Assembly (NCBI GenBank): GCA_033032865.1
Contig: JAWHQI010000257.1
Span: 62,001-126,000, forward strand
From: Dactylorhiza incarnata
Taxonomy: Eukaryota > Streptophyta > Magnoliopsida > Asparagales > Orchidaceae
Direction of reading: 5' to 3'
Length of the DNA: 64,000 nucleotides
Made by a program: the position numbers and the translations under genes
Notes under the pieces: model-generated
The model's database searches: none
Told to the model about the DNA's origin: nothing
Seen by the model: only the letters and a program-made list of their open reading frames with translations
Shown: in pieces, positions 45,356-55,666 of the stretch
Layout: the number at the start of each line of letters is the position of its first letter
Position numbering within the stretch: the stretch's first letter is position 1

Positions 45356-48349
45356 CCCCGAACTCAGTAGAAGGGGAGAAGATAAACTCTTTATAAGCTT
45401 ACCATATCTTCATCCGAGAAGATACCACTATTTTAATCCGGTTGGCATTCAAACCCAAGCTGCCCACATAAGGCACAACTGGATTCATGTAGACTTTCGC
45501 CAATCACTTGGGTGTTTGGCGATCAAGCCCAAAATACTCATGAACTTTTATTTCCTTCCTTGGTACATGAAGTAGCATCGAAGAGTAAGAGAGAAAGCAT
45601 GAATAAGACGAAGATAGACGAGGTGTATATCGTAGTAGAGAAAGCACCCCTATTTCAACAAGGAGAGGAGCAGCCCCAAAACAACAAGGAAAGGAGCAGC
45701 CCAAAACAAAACAGCCTCAGCTAACAAGGGTAAGAGCAGCCCCAAGGCAAAAAGAGCCCCAGGAAAAATGGTAAAGAGCAGCCCCAATGAACAGCCCCCA
45801 GGAGAACAAGTAAAAGAGCAGCCCAAATTCAACAAAGAGAACATCAAGACTGTAATTACAGCAGGGGAGCACAAAGCCACAGCAACCACAGCCCTAAACA
45901 GTTCCGACCCAAAAAGGGAACAAGGATTTCATCGCGAAGTGTATAAATTTCATACTCAAGCATCAAGGTAAGAAATTCTTGCCATAATTAATAACCAAGC
46001 AACAAGAGATAAGAAAGAAGGGGGGAAGGAGAGAGAGAGCATAAAGGGTGAGAGGCTTCTAAGAGTTCAAGTACCCCTTGAATTTCAAGTAGAGCTGAAA
46101 TAGGAGTGCAGATGAAAGCAAAATTCATTTCAATTTATTTCATGTGCTCATTTTTTTCATTGCTACCTACAGAAGGAATAACAAGATTCTGTGCATATAG
46201 CCTGCATAATTAAACCCATGTGTTCAAAAAGGCTTCTTATCCAACTCCTCCAAATTCTATAAGTGGAACCCCATAATAGGCCCACTCTAAACCCACCAAC
46301 TATGTGTAAGAATTTACCCAACCAGATGAAGAGAGCGAGAGAGAGAGATGATCTTTATTTCCTTTCCAAAGGCCAAGATAGGGAGGGAGAGGGAGAGAGA
46401 AAGAAGTTTATGTATAGCATGTCTGAAATGAATACGGCCACCAAAATCATTTACAGCTCTTATATACTCAGTCTATTCATCAACATCAGAGGAGGGAAAG
46501 ACTCTAAAAGATAACACTTGACATCACCCATGCCGAAAAAGTCACTTATTAAGCACCCCAACCTTCTCAAGTGAAGCCCAAGATAGGCCCTCTCTTGAGC
46601 AAGCTTACAACTCCTATATATAAATATATAAGAGCTTGCATAGACATAGCGAGAGAGTGAGGGAGAGAGAAAGATATTAACACATCAATCACAGGTAAAG
46701 CTCTTAAAGGGAGAGTAGGAGCACATGGAGCATCCAAGAACTGAACTAGAGCCTTTGCTCATCCACCTTCTCCGGTGAAGCCCCTTTCTTATGTGCATAT
46801 ATATTTATGAGCAGGTGTATGTCTATATAGTAAAGCTTGTACAAACAGAGGAAGAGTGTGAGGGAGAGAGGTTAACCTTCTTGCCATATATATACATAGA
46901 GAGAGAGTTAACCGTCTTGCTATATATATAGGAAGAGATAGAGTAATTCAACCTCCATCCGATTTGGAATAGTTCAACTCCAATCTATACCTTGCCGTGA
47001 GCTGGGAAGAGCAACCCCCCCCCCCCCCCCCCCCCCCCCAATAGATCTTACTAGTTACTAAGCAGCCCCCAAAATAGAACTTACTAAGAAGCCCCCAAAT
47101 AAATAATAGCCTCCCTTATTAGACAATATAACAGCAACCCCCGATTAGAGTGTATACAAAGGCAGCCCCAACTCAAAATAGATAACAACATCCTTACTAG
47201 GAGAGATCTCCAAGAGTTAAAAGAAATCTTCTAGCATAATCTCCCAACGAAAATTGATATCCGGAATTAGCCGGCGAATTGAATCAAGAACTAGCCGGCG
47301 GATTGGATCAAGAACTAGACGGCCTAATCCAAGTTTGTGAATCAAGTATGTACCCAGATTTTAGCATAAAACCAAGTATATAAATCCAGTTTTTTTTTTT
47401 TTGTAAAAACCAAGTGCATGATTTCAAGATTTTTTTTGCAACAAAATCAGTATACAATCCAGATTTTTAGCAAAAAAATCAAGCATACATGAATCCAGCT
47501 TTTTGTAAAAAGATCAAGTATACGAATCCAGAACTAACCGATCCGAACCAAGCATATGAATCCAGAAGGAAATACGTAATATTAGCCACGAAATTAAATA
47601 TTAAATCAGAAATTATCCGGTTTAAACCCAAAAGATGAGTCCAGATCTTGAAGCAAAACCAGAGAAAACCATGAGAGGGGGGGGGGGGGGGGGGGGGGGG
47701 CAGAGGAAATAGGAGGAGGGAGAGATGGAGAAGAGGGGACCTTGCCATCGAGCCCGGATTTCTTGCCATCAATCCTTATTCCGGCAGGGTTTCGAAGAGG
47801 AGAAGGAAGAGGGAGAGATGAGGGCGAGGGGCGCACTGCGGTGAGCGGTCTGCCTTCCTTGAAGAGGTGATGAAGCTGCCCTTTCATAGCCGATGAGCTC
47901 CAATCGCATGCCCCCACGGAGCTCGCCCTTGGTTTTCCGCCCCCTGTTTTCGTTGCTGGTTTTCCGCCCCCTGTTTCCTTACCGTTCATTTCCAGTTTAT
48001 ATATATATATATATCCACACACACACACACACGTACACTTATATGATATACATAATTGTATGTATATATATACAACTTAATGTATAGAGAGTCCACAACT
48101 CCTGAATTATGTGTAGCAAAATGTGCGAGAGGTGTTATTGCGCTTGTGTCAACCATACGATGCTAACAAAATCATTCGGAGTTGATTCCGTGTACGTTTA
48201 CTCATAATTATTTGCTTGGGTCGGTACGTAGCTTAAAATAGGTTATTTCGGCTAACTTTCTCAAACCTCATCGAATTCGAACGAAATGAATTGCATTGTG
48301 CTAGAATTGATCACACGAGTCTGTTGCAACTGACTAGGGTGAAATTGGG

Positions 48350-49120
48350 GCTCGTTTACCCAATATTCTAAAATGGCGTTGTTGCGGCACTCGATATTAC
48401 TCAAAATAGTCATTTTCTCCAAACGACCTCGGATCGGAACGAAACGAATTCCGTTGCACTTGTATTGACCATACGAGTCTAACGTAATTGACGGAAGTTG
48501 ATTCGGAGCACGTATGCTCCATATTCTAAAATTGCATCGTCGTGACGCGCTACGATACTCAAAATAGTCATATTCTACAAACGACCTCGGATCAGAACGA
48601 AACGAATTCTGTTGCACTCGTATTGACCATACGAGTCTAACGTAACTGACGGAAGTCGATTCGGAGCACGTATGCTCCATATTCTAAAATTGCATCGTCG
48701 TGACGCGCTACGATACTCAAAATAGTCATATTCTACATATGACCTTGGATCGGAATGAAACGAGTTCCGTTGCACTCGTATCAACTATACGAGTCTAACG
48801 CAACTGATGGAAGTCGATTCGGAGCACGTATGCTCCATATTCTAAAATTGCGTCGTCGTGACACGCTACGATACTCAAAATAGTCATATTCTACATATGA
48901 CCTTGGATTGGAATGAAACGAGTTCCGTTGCACTCGTATCAACTATACGAGTCTAACGCAACTGATGGAAGTCGATTCGGAGCACGTATGCTCCATATTC
49001 TAAAATCGCGTCGTCGTGACACGCTGCGCTACTCAAAATGGTCACTTCTCTAAATGACCACCATTTATGTGGCGAAGGTCGGGTCGTGGTTGTCCTGTGA
49101 CCCGACCTAAGCTCTTCCAA
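48350..49120. repeat. 158-bp tandem repeat array in the LARD 5' LTR
   Basis: GGAGCACGTATGCTCC starts at 48505, 48663, 48821 and 48979, again exactly 158 bp apart. Copy number equals that of the mate LTR, unlike the 36-bp array. Confidence 0.92.
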
Positions 49121-49173
49121 GGATTCAAACGAACCGACTAGACCCCTTTTTAAAATTGGGATGTTAAACATAC

Positions 49174-49499
49174 TCCCTCCTCAAGCCTCGGAGTATGTGC
49201 CGCTTCAACTTCGCCTCTGAGATTGGCTCTTCAGGATCCAAGGCCGAGATCTCCCCACATAGGTTCTTCACCTTCAGGAAGAATGTGGATATCGCCATCT
49301 CGCCTTGAGTCGACTTCGCCAACTCATTCTCCAGGAATTGTAGCCGCGCCACATTCTTCTTGTTGAATAACCCATCGAGAGCTATCCAGATCGCAGACGC
49401 TGACTTGCAACCTATAATGTGGTCGAACAAGTCAGGTGATATGGCTCTCTTCAAGGTGAACTCCGCCTTGGCGTTGGTCTTCCTCCAAGCTCTCACAGC
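49174..49499 (-). pseudogene. gag: Copia-3 gag, middle segment
   Basis: Open frame VRAWRKTNAKAEFTLKRAIS...GLFNKKNVARLQFLENELAK...HILRGLRREYV, the UBN2-type gag core. It is continuous with the N-terminal segment once the hAT element is removed, and with FVISVQGW at 36587 once the LARD is removed. It is complete in content but cut on both sides. Confidence 0.9.
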
Positions 49500-50760
49500 T
49501 AAAGCTGTCACTTAAAACCGAAAACCGTAAACTGAATCGGAACCGAACCGGAACCGCAAAGAACCGGACCGAACCGTTCGCGAATTATTTAGGTTCCGGT
49601 TTGAATTTTGGAACCGTGAACAACATTGGTCCGGGTGTGGTTCTTTCATTTTATTATCCGGACCGGAACCAGAACCGGAACCGCAATATACAAGTCTCAA
49701 GCGGTTTCAAGATTTTTAGAACCAATCCGAACCGGACCGAAGCAGAATCGAACCGTAACCCGTTTATTATTATTATTATGTTATTTTTTATAATATATCT
49801 ATTATATCTATACTTACTATTATAGGTGAGCCGTGAAACTATGCGGTTTGAACCCAAACCGCAATCGCAACAAAGGGGGTCAGTTTTGGACTGAACAAAA
49901 TCGCACTGCACCAAAATCGTGCTTTGTGGTTTGACATTGGTGCGAGTTAGAGTCAATTTTTGCGGTGTACTTTCAGTTTTTATAGAGTTAGAAATTGTAT
50001 TTTCAATTTTACTCACATATTTTCCTGAAATATTAAGACAAATATAATTGTAGCTGATACAATAAACACACTCAAGTCTTTATACCACCATAGCTGATAA
50101 ATTAATCAAATTGAATTAACTAATATATTCTTCAAACAAAATTTTAATTATAAAATAAAATTTCAATAACAACAATTCAAAGTTCTTTACCCTAGTTGAG
50201 CCGTGATCAGCAACATGAACATTACATCAGCATTACACGATCGTGATCTTTGAGTTTTTAAAATCAGCGCGGTCTAATGCAATTGTGTGATTTTGCAGTT
50301 TCAATTTATAACTTTTAGCTCGACATATTATATATTATACAAAAATCACTCTCACTTGGTGTAAAACGCGAAATTCCTGCGCCCGGGCCTCAGACTTTGA
50401 AGTCTCTTTTGCAAAAAAAAACTGAACAGGTATACTTTTCCCCTCCGGTTTTTTTTATTTTTGACCTCCCATGTTCATTCCGTCAAGTTTGGTTTTGGTT
50501 CTAGTTGGAACCGATTGGAACCGGAACGAACCGCATAGAACCGGACCGAACCGTTAGTGGTCGGTTTGGTTTTGGTTCTTGTTGAACCGTAACCGGAACC
50601 GTTAACACGTCGGTTCCAAAAATTATGCTGGAACCGGAACCAGAACCGAAACCGGTCAAACCAAATACGGTTTTGGTTCTAATTTGAAGAACCGTTACCA
50701 TAGCGGTTCGGTTCACGGTTTTAGTAGAACTGGAACCGAACCGGAACCGTGACAACTCTA
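49500..50760. mobile_element. Non-autonomous hAT-type transposon (1261 bp) in Copia-3 gag
   Basis: An 8-bp target duplication CTCACAGC flanks it (49492-49499, 50761-50768). Terminal inverted repeats are TAAAGCTGTCAC and TAGAGTTGTCAC, 10 of 12 matching, with the TARAGnTGTCA form known for hAT elements. Both subterminal regions (49515-49750, 50500-50755) are packed with GAACCG and GGTTCGGTT words, the kind of repeated motif that hAT transposases bind. The centre is AT-rich and has no transposase. Frames of 60-120 codons here are chance. Removal restores the gag frame exactly. Confidence 0.9.
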
Positions 50761-50768
50761 CTCACAGC

Positions 50769-50939
50769 GGGACCATTATCACCGGCAGCTACTACTTCCT
50801 CTTGCTCCCCACCACCAACAACCTCCCAGAGATCCTCTCCAAGAAGGTAGCTCTCCATACAAGACATCCACTTCTTGTAGTTGGTTTGAGTAAGTAGCTC
50901 AATGCCAAGTCCCCTAGCATACCCTCCTCCGCCGTCCAT
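50769..50939 (-). pseudogene. gag: Copia-3 gag, N-terminal segment
   Basis: It starts at 50939 (MDGGGGYARGLGIELLTQTN) and runs YKKWMSCMESYLLGEDLWEVV, the usual start of copia gag, to the hAT breakpoint at 50768. The primer site and LTR lie just upstream, which supports this start. Confidence 0.88.
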
Positions 50940-50967
50940 CTTGGTTGCTTCGTCCTTGTTCCCACTA

Positions 50968-50980
50968 TCGCTCTGGTACC
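50968..50980 (-). other. Copia-3 primer binding site
   Basis: The minus strand reads GGGTACCAGAGCG directly after the 5' LTR, a variant of the initiator tRNA-Met site TGGTATCAGAGC. Confidence 0.75.
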
Positions 50981-50981
50981 C

Positions 50982-51745
50982 TGTGAAATATTTTAAAGTC
51001 GGAAGAACACGTCAACCAACCGGAGAATAAGGACACCAAAGATGAACACAAGCTTTCACAATACTAAATTTGGTAGCTAGTTACAACTGAACACGGCTGA
51101 ATACAAGTTGCATCCAACTTGAATCACAACAGCCAATCGAAGGTAAGAACTTGGTCACGGACAAGGTCCGCTTCTCCTCCGGAGCACACCGCGCAGGTGA
51201 TACTCGCTCCAATACTCGCTCCTCGCTACAGAAGCTCGCTCCTCGCTACCGCCGGCGGTATCGCTAGCGCCAGGCGTTAGCTCTGCTACTCGCAAGCTCG
51301 CTGCTCGCACTCCAAGCTTCTCGCGTAGTCGCCACGAGCCGCTTCCTCCAATACTCGCTAGCGCGAGCGCTATCACTAGCGTCGGGCGCTATCTCCCGAG
51401 TAGATACTCGCAAGCTCGCTGCTCGCCTCTTCGCCTCTTGTCGCTACCGCGCGCGCTAGCACTAGCGCCGGCGGTATCTCCACTACTCGCTACTCGCTCA
51501 AGGGAGCTGGCCGAACTTACTCCAAGTCCGATGCTCGCCTGCCGAACTTACTCCAAGTCCGATGCTCGCCTGGTAGCGCTCTGGTATCTCTAACTCGCTC
51601 AAAGTTGATGATACTCGCCAGATCCAGGATGTCTTTCTTTAGAGGGTGGTACCCCTCTATTTATAGGCAAAATAAGGGGGTGGCAAGTATGAGCTAGCGC
51701 TGGCGCTAGCGCCAGCGCTGACGCTAGCTCACTTCAAATCTAACA
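50982..51745 (-). repeat. Copia-3 5' LTR (764 bp)
   Basis: Mate of 32162-32918. The TATA box on the minus strand is at 51657-51665. It carries 18 extra bp within the GCTAGCGCTGGCGCTAG palindrome cluster (51690-51729) and lacks the G run seen in the mate. Confidence 0.95.
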
Positions 51746-51750
51746 CTCAC

Positions 51751-52891
51751 AATTTTCTAAGATGATCCGTCTAGGTTCTCCAAAATTTGTCTTGAATTTT
51801 AGCAAAAATCACATCATTTAAAAAAAATAGTAAATTTATTAAAAAAATTGTTTGTCTGAGTTTTAGAGAGGCGTAGAAGCTCCTGATTAAAGGTTTATTT
51901 GGCGCGGCATTTGGAGACGTCGTTTGTGGCATACGCCGCCACAAGGCGAGTAGCCAAACGTCCGGCGATGGCGTTTGCCACGTCTATACCCGCCGCGCCA
52001 TGGGAAATGGAGGAAAACACCCAGATTCGAACCGCGGCCTCCCCGTCCGATTCCAACAGCCCGTCTTCTCCTCCCGCCGCCGGAGCAAAACGCCGAACCA
52101 AACTAAGCCTAAAACGCTTGGAATACCAAAGTTATAGTCTATATATAGGGTTACATTTTTGTAGTTCAGTATTTTCTTATCAGTGGTTCCTATATATGAT
52201 ATCCAAACAATTGGCTGATTTTTTTTTAGAAATTTGATAAACAAACAAAAGTTATTACTAACTCATTTAGGCCCATTACTAAATAGACCTCCATGACTCC
52301 ATCTAAATAATAAGTAATCCGAGATCGAAAAAATTATGAAGTTTCTATAGAGGTGGTTGAGGGTTGCCTGAACCTTCAAGCATATGGGCGGCTGTTATCA
52401 AATGGTCTACACAATGCACGGGGGGCCTCGCTCGCCCGCGACAGTGCCTCAGCACGAAGGCACTCCCGCCGCTCGCAGCCTCCCGAGAAGCAGTACTATG
52501 TCGCTCGATTTTTTATTGCGCTTAGCGTCTGCGAGCGGCGAGAGTGTCGTTCTATGCTAGCATTGTCAAAATTACACTTTCCGAAACACCGGTTGCACAT
52601 TTCTTGTTCTTTTAAATTCGGTAGCCAATGATCCACATTCAGAGGCCCAACCATTCACCCCAATGGGCCTGTAACTGCAAGGAAGCCCAATCATTAGAAT
52701 TATACAAATATTCCAATGATAATTTAATTATAATAGCAGATATTATGACATTATTTTTGTAAGAATTTGGGGTTTCATTGATCTGTAGTACAAATTTATA
52801 GAAATGTGTTAGCGGTAGATGTTTTAACGAATATTTTAAGGATCGACCGGCTGTGCAGAATTGAGGTTTTAGAATTGAAAGGGGAGATCTA
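51751..52891. other. Low-copy-looking stretch without a supported gene; two hairpins
   Basis: 51751-51896 continues the flank seen before Copia-3. 51900-52003 forms an imperfect inverted repeat with GGCGCGGC ends (GGCGCGGCATTTGGAGACG, paired near 51965-52003). 52438-52560 contains another (CGCCGCTCGCAGCC against TCTGCGAGCGGCG). The frame at 51899-52237 lies over the first hairpin and has no recognisable domain. The rest is AT-rich. Confidence 0.5.
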
Positions 52892-53324
52892 GGCTCCGTT
52901 TGGCGCGGCGCTTTTTGCTCTGGTGAGTTTGGACAAAAAAGTCATAATTATAGAATGTATGTTAGGCATGAACAATGGTTATGAGGTGTGACCATCACCG
53001 AGAAAAAAAAAATTAATTTTGAACATAAAAGTTGATGAAGTTCCTTAGGTGAGGTCGGGCGGTCATGAACGACGGTTCACAACCACCGCGCTCATGACCG
53101 CCGCCACCGAGCAAAAAGGCGGTGGTGGTCATGAACGGCGTTTATGAACCGTTGTTCATAAACGCCCAACCCCAATTAAGGAACATAGACCATTTTTATG
53201 TTCAAAGTTAGCTTTTTTTCTTGGCGGCGGCCATAATTGTTGTCGTGTCAAAAATACATTCAATGGCGGTGGTGTTTTTGTCCAAACTCATCGAACCAAA
53301 AATGGCGCACCAAATAATAATGCC
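52892..53324. mobile_element. Foldback MITE, possibly PIF/Harbinger (Tourist-like)
   Basis: The two halves pair over most of their length, with diverged arms. GGCTCCGTTTGGCGCGGCG...TGAGTTTGGACAAAAAA on the left pairs with the complement of TTTTTGTCCAAACTCATCG...TGGCGCACCAAATAATAATGCC on the right. An inner pair TTTGAACATAAAA / TTTTATGTTCAAAG encloses GGTTCATAAACG-type arms. GG-CTCCGTTTGG ends recall Tourist-like termini. Flanks CTA and TTA would be a 3-bp duplication with one change. It has no coding capacity. Confidence 0.75.
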
Positions 53325-53458
53325 TTAATTTCAAAAAAAATATACACTACATAGTGAAGAAATCTAAAGTTTCACGTAAAATATAAACTTGTAGAAATTT
53401 GAAGGAAAATATTGTTATAATTTGTTAAACATAATTAGAAAAAAAATTATATTCATAT
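53325..53458. other. AT-rich spacer, nothing recognised
   Basis: Poly-A/T-rich sequence between the MITE and the next LTR fragment. It includes a possible 5-bp target site CATAT (53454-53458). Confidence 0.5.
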
Positions 53459-54150
53459 TGTTGCGGGTCGCTCGACGCTCCCGTACACCGGTCGAACTGA
53501 ACTGTCTTAGCTTGAGAGTGAGTCGAGTGTGCAAACAGTCACAGGAAAGATCAACAGTTGACAGCAAGGCTTTTGACGTGGAAAAACCCTGAAAAGGGGA
53601 AAAATCACGGAGTCGGATCAGTGCCGACCAAGATGCACTATTCTTTAGAGCGTTACAAGAGTTATCTTTCGAGGGTGTCAGACCACCGCTCGTTACAATG
53701 ATTCTTCTGGAAAGTAGAGGTCGCTTGGAGTGGAGTGGTGATGACCTTGCTCGAAAGCAATCTGGAATGTTGAATACGGCAACCGAGATTTTGGACTCGG
53801 GACTTGAGCCCGTTGGGATGATGTACGCAGCAACTGGAGCTCTTTGGAGCATAGTATTGAAAGCTAAGTAAAATCTTCAAGTAATCTTTGAGGGATCTTC
53901 AAGTAGTCTTCAGAGCTTGATGCTGGAGACTAAGTAAGATCTTCAAGTCACGGTCAGAGCATAGTGTTGAAAGCTAAGTAAAATCTTCAAGCCGTCTTTG
54001 GAGCTCAGCGTTGAGAGCTAAGTAAAATCTTTAAGTCTCCTTTGAAACTTAGCATTGAAAGCTAAGCAAAAGATTCAAGTCACCTTTAGAGCTTGGCGTT
54101 GGAAGCTAAGTAAAATATTCAAGACGTCTTTGGAGCTTAGCGTTGGAAGC
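53459..54150 (-). repeat. Copia-like LTR fragment with about 44-bp tandem repeats
   Basis: It begins TGTTGCGGGTCG. A GACGTGGAAAAACCCTG block (53576-53592) resembles the R region of plant copia LTRs, compare 26438-26455. From about 53840 to 54150 a roughly 44-bp unit (TTTGGAGCTTAGCGTTGGAA, then GCTAAGTAAAATCTTCAAG) recurs six to seven times. The Tat element interrupts it at 54151. No primer site lies at its left end, so it may be a solo or 3' LTR. Confidence 0.6.
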
Positions 54151-55575
54151 TGTTGTACACCCGTAAAGGCCTTAGGACGCACCTGAAGAAAGCCCCGGAA
54201 AAGAGAGGAGGGGTCGACGGTCAAAGAGCGCGGTAGCACGCAGGCTGCACCCCCCGACCGCACCACCCTTAGGGGTGCGGCCGGCCAAGTCGCACCCCCC
54301 TTGGGGTGCGGCCAAACCGCACCCCCTTGGGGTGCGGCCAAGCCGCACCCCTTGGAGGGTACGGCCAATCCGCACCCCCCCTTGGGGGTGCGGCCAATCC
54401 GCACCCCCCCTTTCTTTTCTTTGGGGTGCGCGGCCGCGCCTACCCCTCCTCGGGGTGCGGTCCGGCGCCCTCTCCTCGCCAAAGGATCCCGGTCCCCCCC
54501 TTTTTGAGGGGCAACTCCCCGTCCGCCGTCCGCCCGAGGCATCTCCGTGGTTCGCTGCGCACTTGGAGCACTTCAGCGCTAGCGCGTGCTCAGAACGTTT
54601 CTGAGCGCGATCAGGAAGCTTTCTCACCTTTTGTCTTTTCGGCTTCTCACTTTTTGGGTTTCCGGCTTCTCACTTTTTGTCTTTCCGGCTTCTCACTTTT
54701 TGTCTTTCAGGCTTCTCACTTTTCAGGAACAGTCAGTCGCCTTTTTCGCCTCCAACGGAACTGTCTGAACTACCCGAGCTGCCCAAGCTGCCTGAGGGGC
54801 AAGGTGGTCATTTACGAAAAATGGCGATCCGTGTGCCCCAAACCGGAAAATATGATTCGTCCACCAAGCATTTATGGAAACTGCCAACGACAAGATTACC
54901 AGACTACCCCCGGCCAAAGCTTTAAAATGGGCCCTGGGGCTTCATTTGAAAGGACCTTGACTTCTGGACCTGGGAGAGCTCCTTGCAGACTTTTGCGGAA
55001 TTCTCCTTCGGTGCTTAAAGATTTCCTTTCTGGACTTGAAGATTTCCTTCATCCCGAAAGGCGACGCAAGCAGCTCACTTTTGTTCCCCGGAGCAGCTCA
55101 CTTTTGTTCCCCGGAGCAGCTCACTTTTGTTCCCCGGAGCAGCTCACTTTTGTTCCCAGGAGCAGCTCACTTTTGTTCCCCGGAGCAGCTCACTTTTGTT
55201 CCCCGGAGCAGCACACTTTTGTTTCCCGGAGCAGCTCACTTTTGTTCTCCACCTTTCTCAGAAGGAGAAAAGGACTTAGTTTTTTCCAAGAGGCGGCCTG
55301 TCGCCTTCGGATCTCTCTATCTCTCTACTACTGTAACGAGTTGCGGCCTGTCGCACTCGAGTTCTAAGTCTCACTTTGTAACCCCCCTGAAGATAATGGA
55401 ATTTGGTCGGCACAGCTCCGACCACGTGGTTTTTTACCCTTTCCGGGTTTTCCACACTAAAAAGTCCCAGTGTAATCAACGAATCTCTAATTGACTGTTT
55501 GCGCGCTTAGTTCGCTCACGAGCTAAGGTGGTTCAAGTGAACCGGTCTACCAAGAGCCCTAAGCGTTCCGCAACA
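54151..55575 (+). repeat. Tat 5' LTR (1425 bp) with three internal repeat families
   Basis: It contains a hairpin array of five GGGGTGCGGCCAA-type units (54245-54415), five copies of a CGGCTTCTCACTTTTTG unit (54617-54725) and eight copies of a 23-bp unit GCAGCTCACTTTTGTTCCCC (55070-55250, spaced 23 bp). A 353-codon frame (54306-55367) is kept open by these repeats and is not a gene. Terminal TGTTG and CAACA are inverted. Confidence 0.92.
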
Positions 55576-55578
55576 GTT

Positions 55579-55595
55579 TGGCGCCGTCTGTGGGA
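55579..55595 (+). other. Tat primer binding site
   Basis: TGGCGCCGTCTGTGGGA follows the LTR by three bases, a form common in Tat-type elements. I do not assign the tRNA. Confidence 0.75.
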
Positions 55596-55666
55596 AACTT
55601 TCCCGAAAAACTCTTCGAGAGCCAACTGCTATAGCAAGAAAGAGTGCTCGCATTACTGAAGGATCG

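Larger units (their letters stand above)
36588..49168 (-). mobile_element. LARD-like non-coding LTR element with 5-kb LTRs, inserted in Copia-3 gag
   Basis: LTRs are 36588-42014 (5427 bp) and 44170-49168 (4999 bp); the interior is only 2155 bp. Target duplications CATAC are at 36583-36587 and 49169-49173. On the minus strand the LTR reads TGTAACATCCC...GGGTCTTACA. The outermost end at 49168 is TTAAA instead of TTACA, one substitution. A primer-site-like sequence next to 44170 (minus: TGGATCAGAGC) sets the orientation. No gag, protease, RT or integrase motif occurs in any frame, so it must be mobilised by another element. In the stretches I compared, the LTRs differ at about one percent of bases. 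The length gap is almost entirely explained by two repeat-related indels. Confidence 0.92.
44170..49168 (-). repeat. LARD 5' LTR (4999 bp)
   Basis: Collinear with 36588-42014. It has 12 instead of 17 units of the 36-bp minisatellite and lacks a block of about 245 bp present at 38237-38480 of the mate. The C run (47015-47039) and G run (47677-47700) differ in length from the mate. Confidence 0.92.
32162..51745 (-). mobile_element. Copia-3: complete Ty1/copia element with two nested insertions, minus strand
   Basis: Its LTRs are 32162-32918 and 50982-51745, and CTCAC duplications flank it (32157-32161, 51746-51750). Net length is about 5.7 kb after removing the non-coding element (36588-49168) and the hAT element (49500-50760). 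The gag frame is restored at both breakpoints when these and one duplication copy each are removed. LTRs differ by roughly 12 substitutions plus two indels by eye. The coding part is GC-rich, unlike Copia-1 and Athila-1. A frameshift in RT and altered active-site residues make it defective. Confidence 0.95.

Noticed and set aside
49500..50760. Captured host gene fragment inside the hAT element
   Set aside because: Frames are short, repeat-driven or AT-rich and show no protein similarity that I recognise.
51899..52237. Small host gene (112 codons)
   Set aside because: It overlaps an inverted repeat, has no recognisable domain, and no splice or promoter signals could be argued.
54306..55367. 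353-codon frame
   Set aside because: It lies wholly in the Tat 5' LTR and is held open by LTR repeats; no domain is seen.
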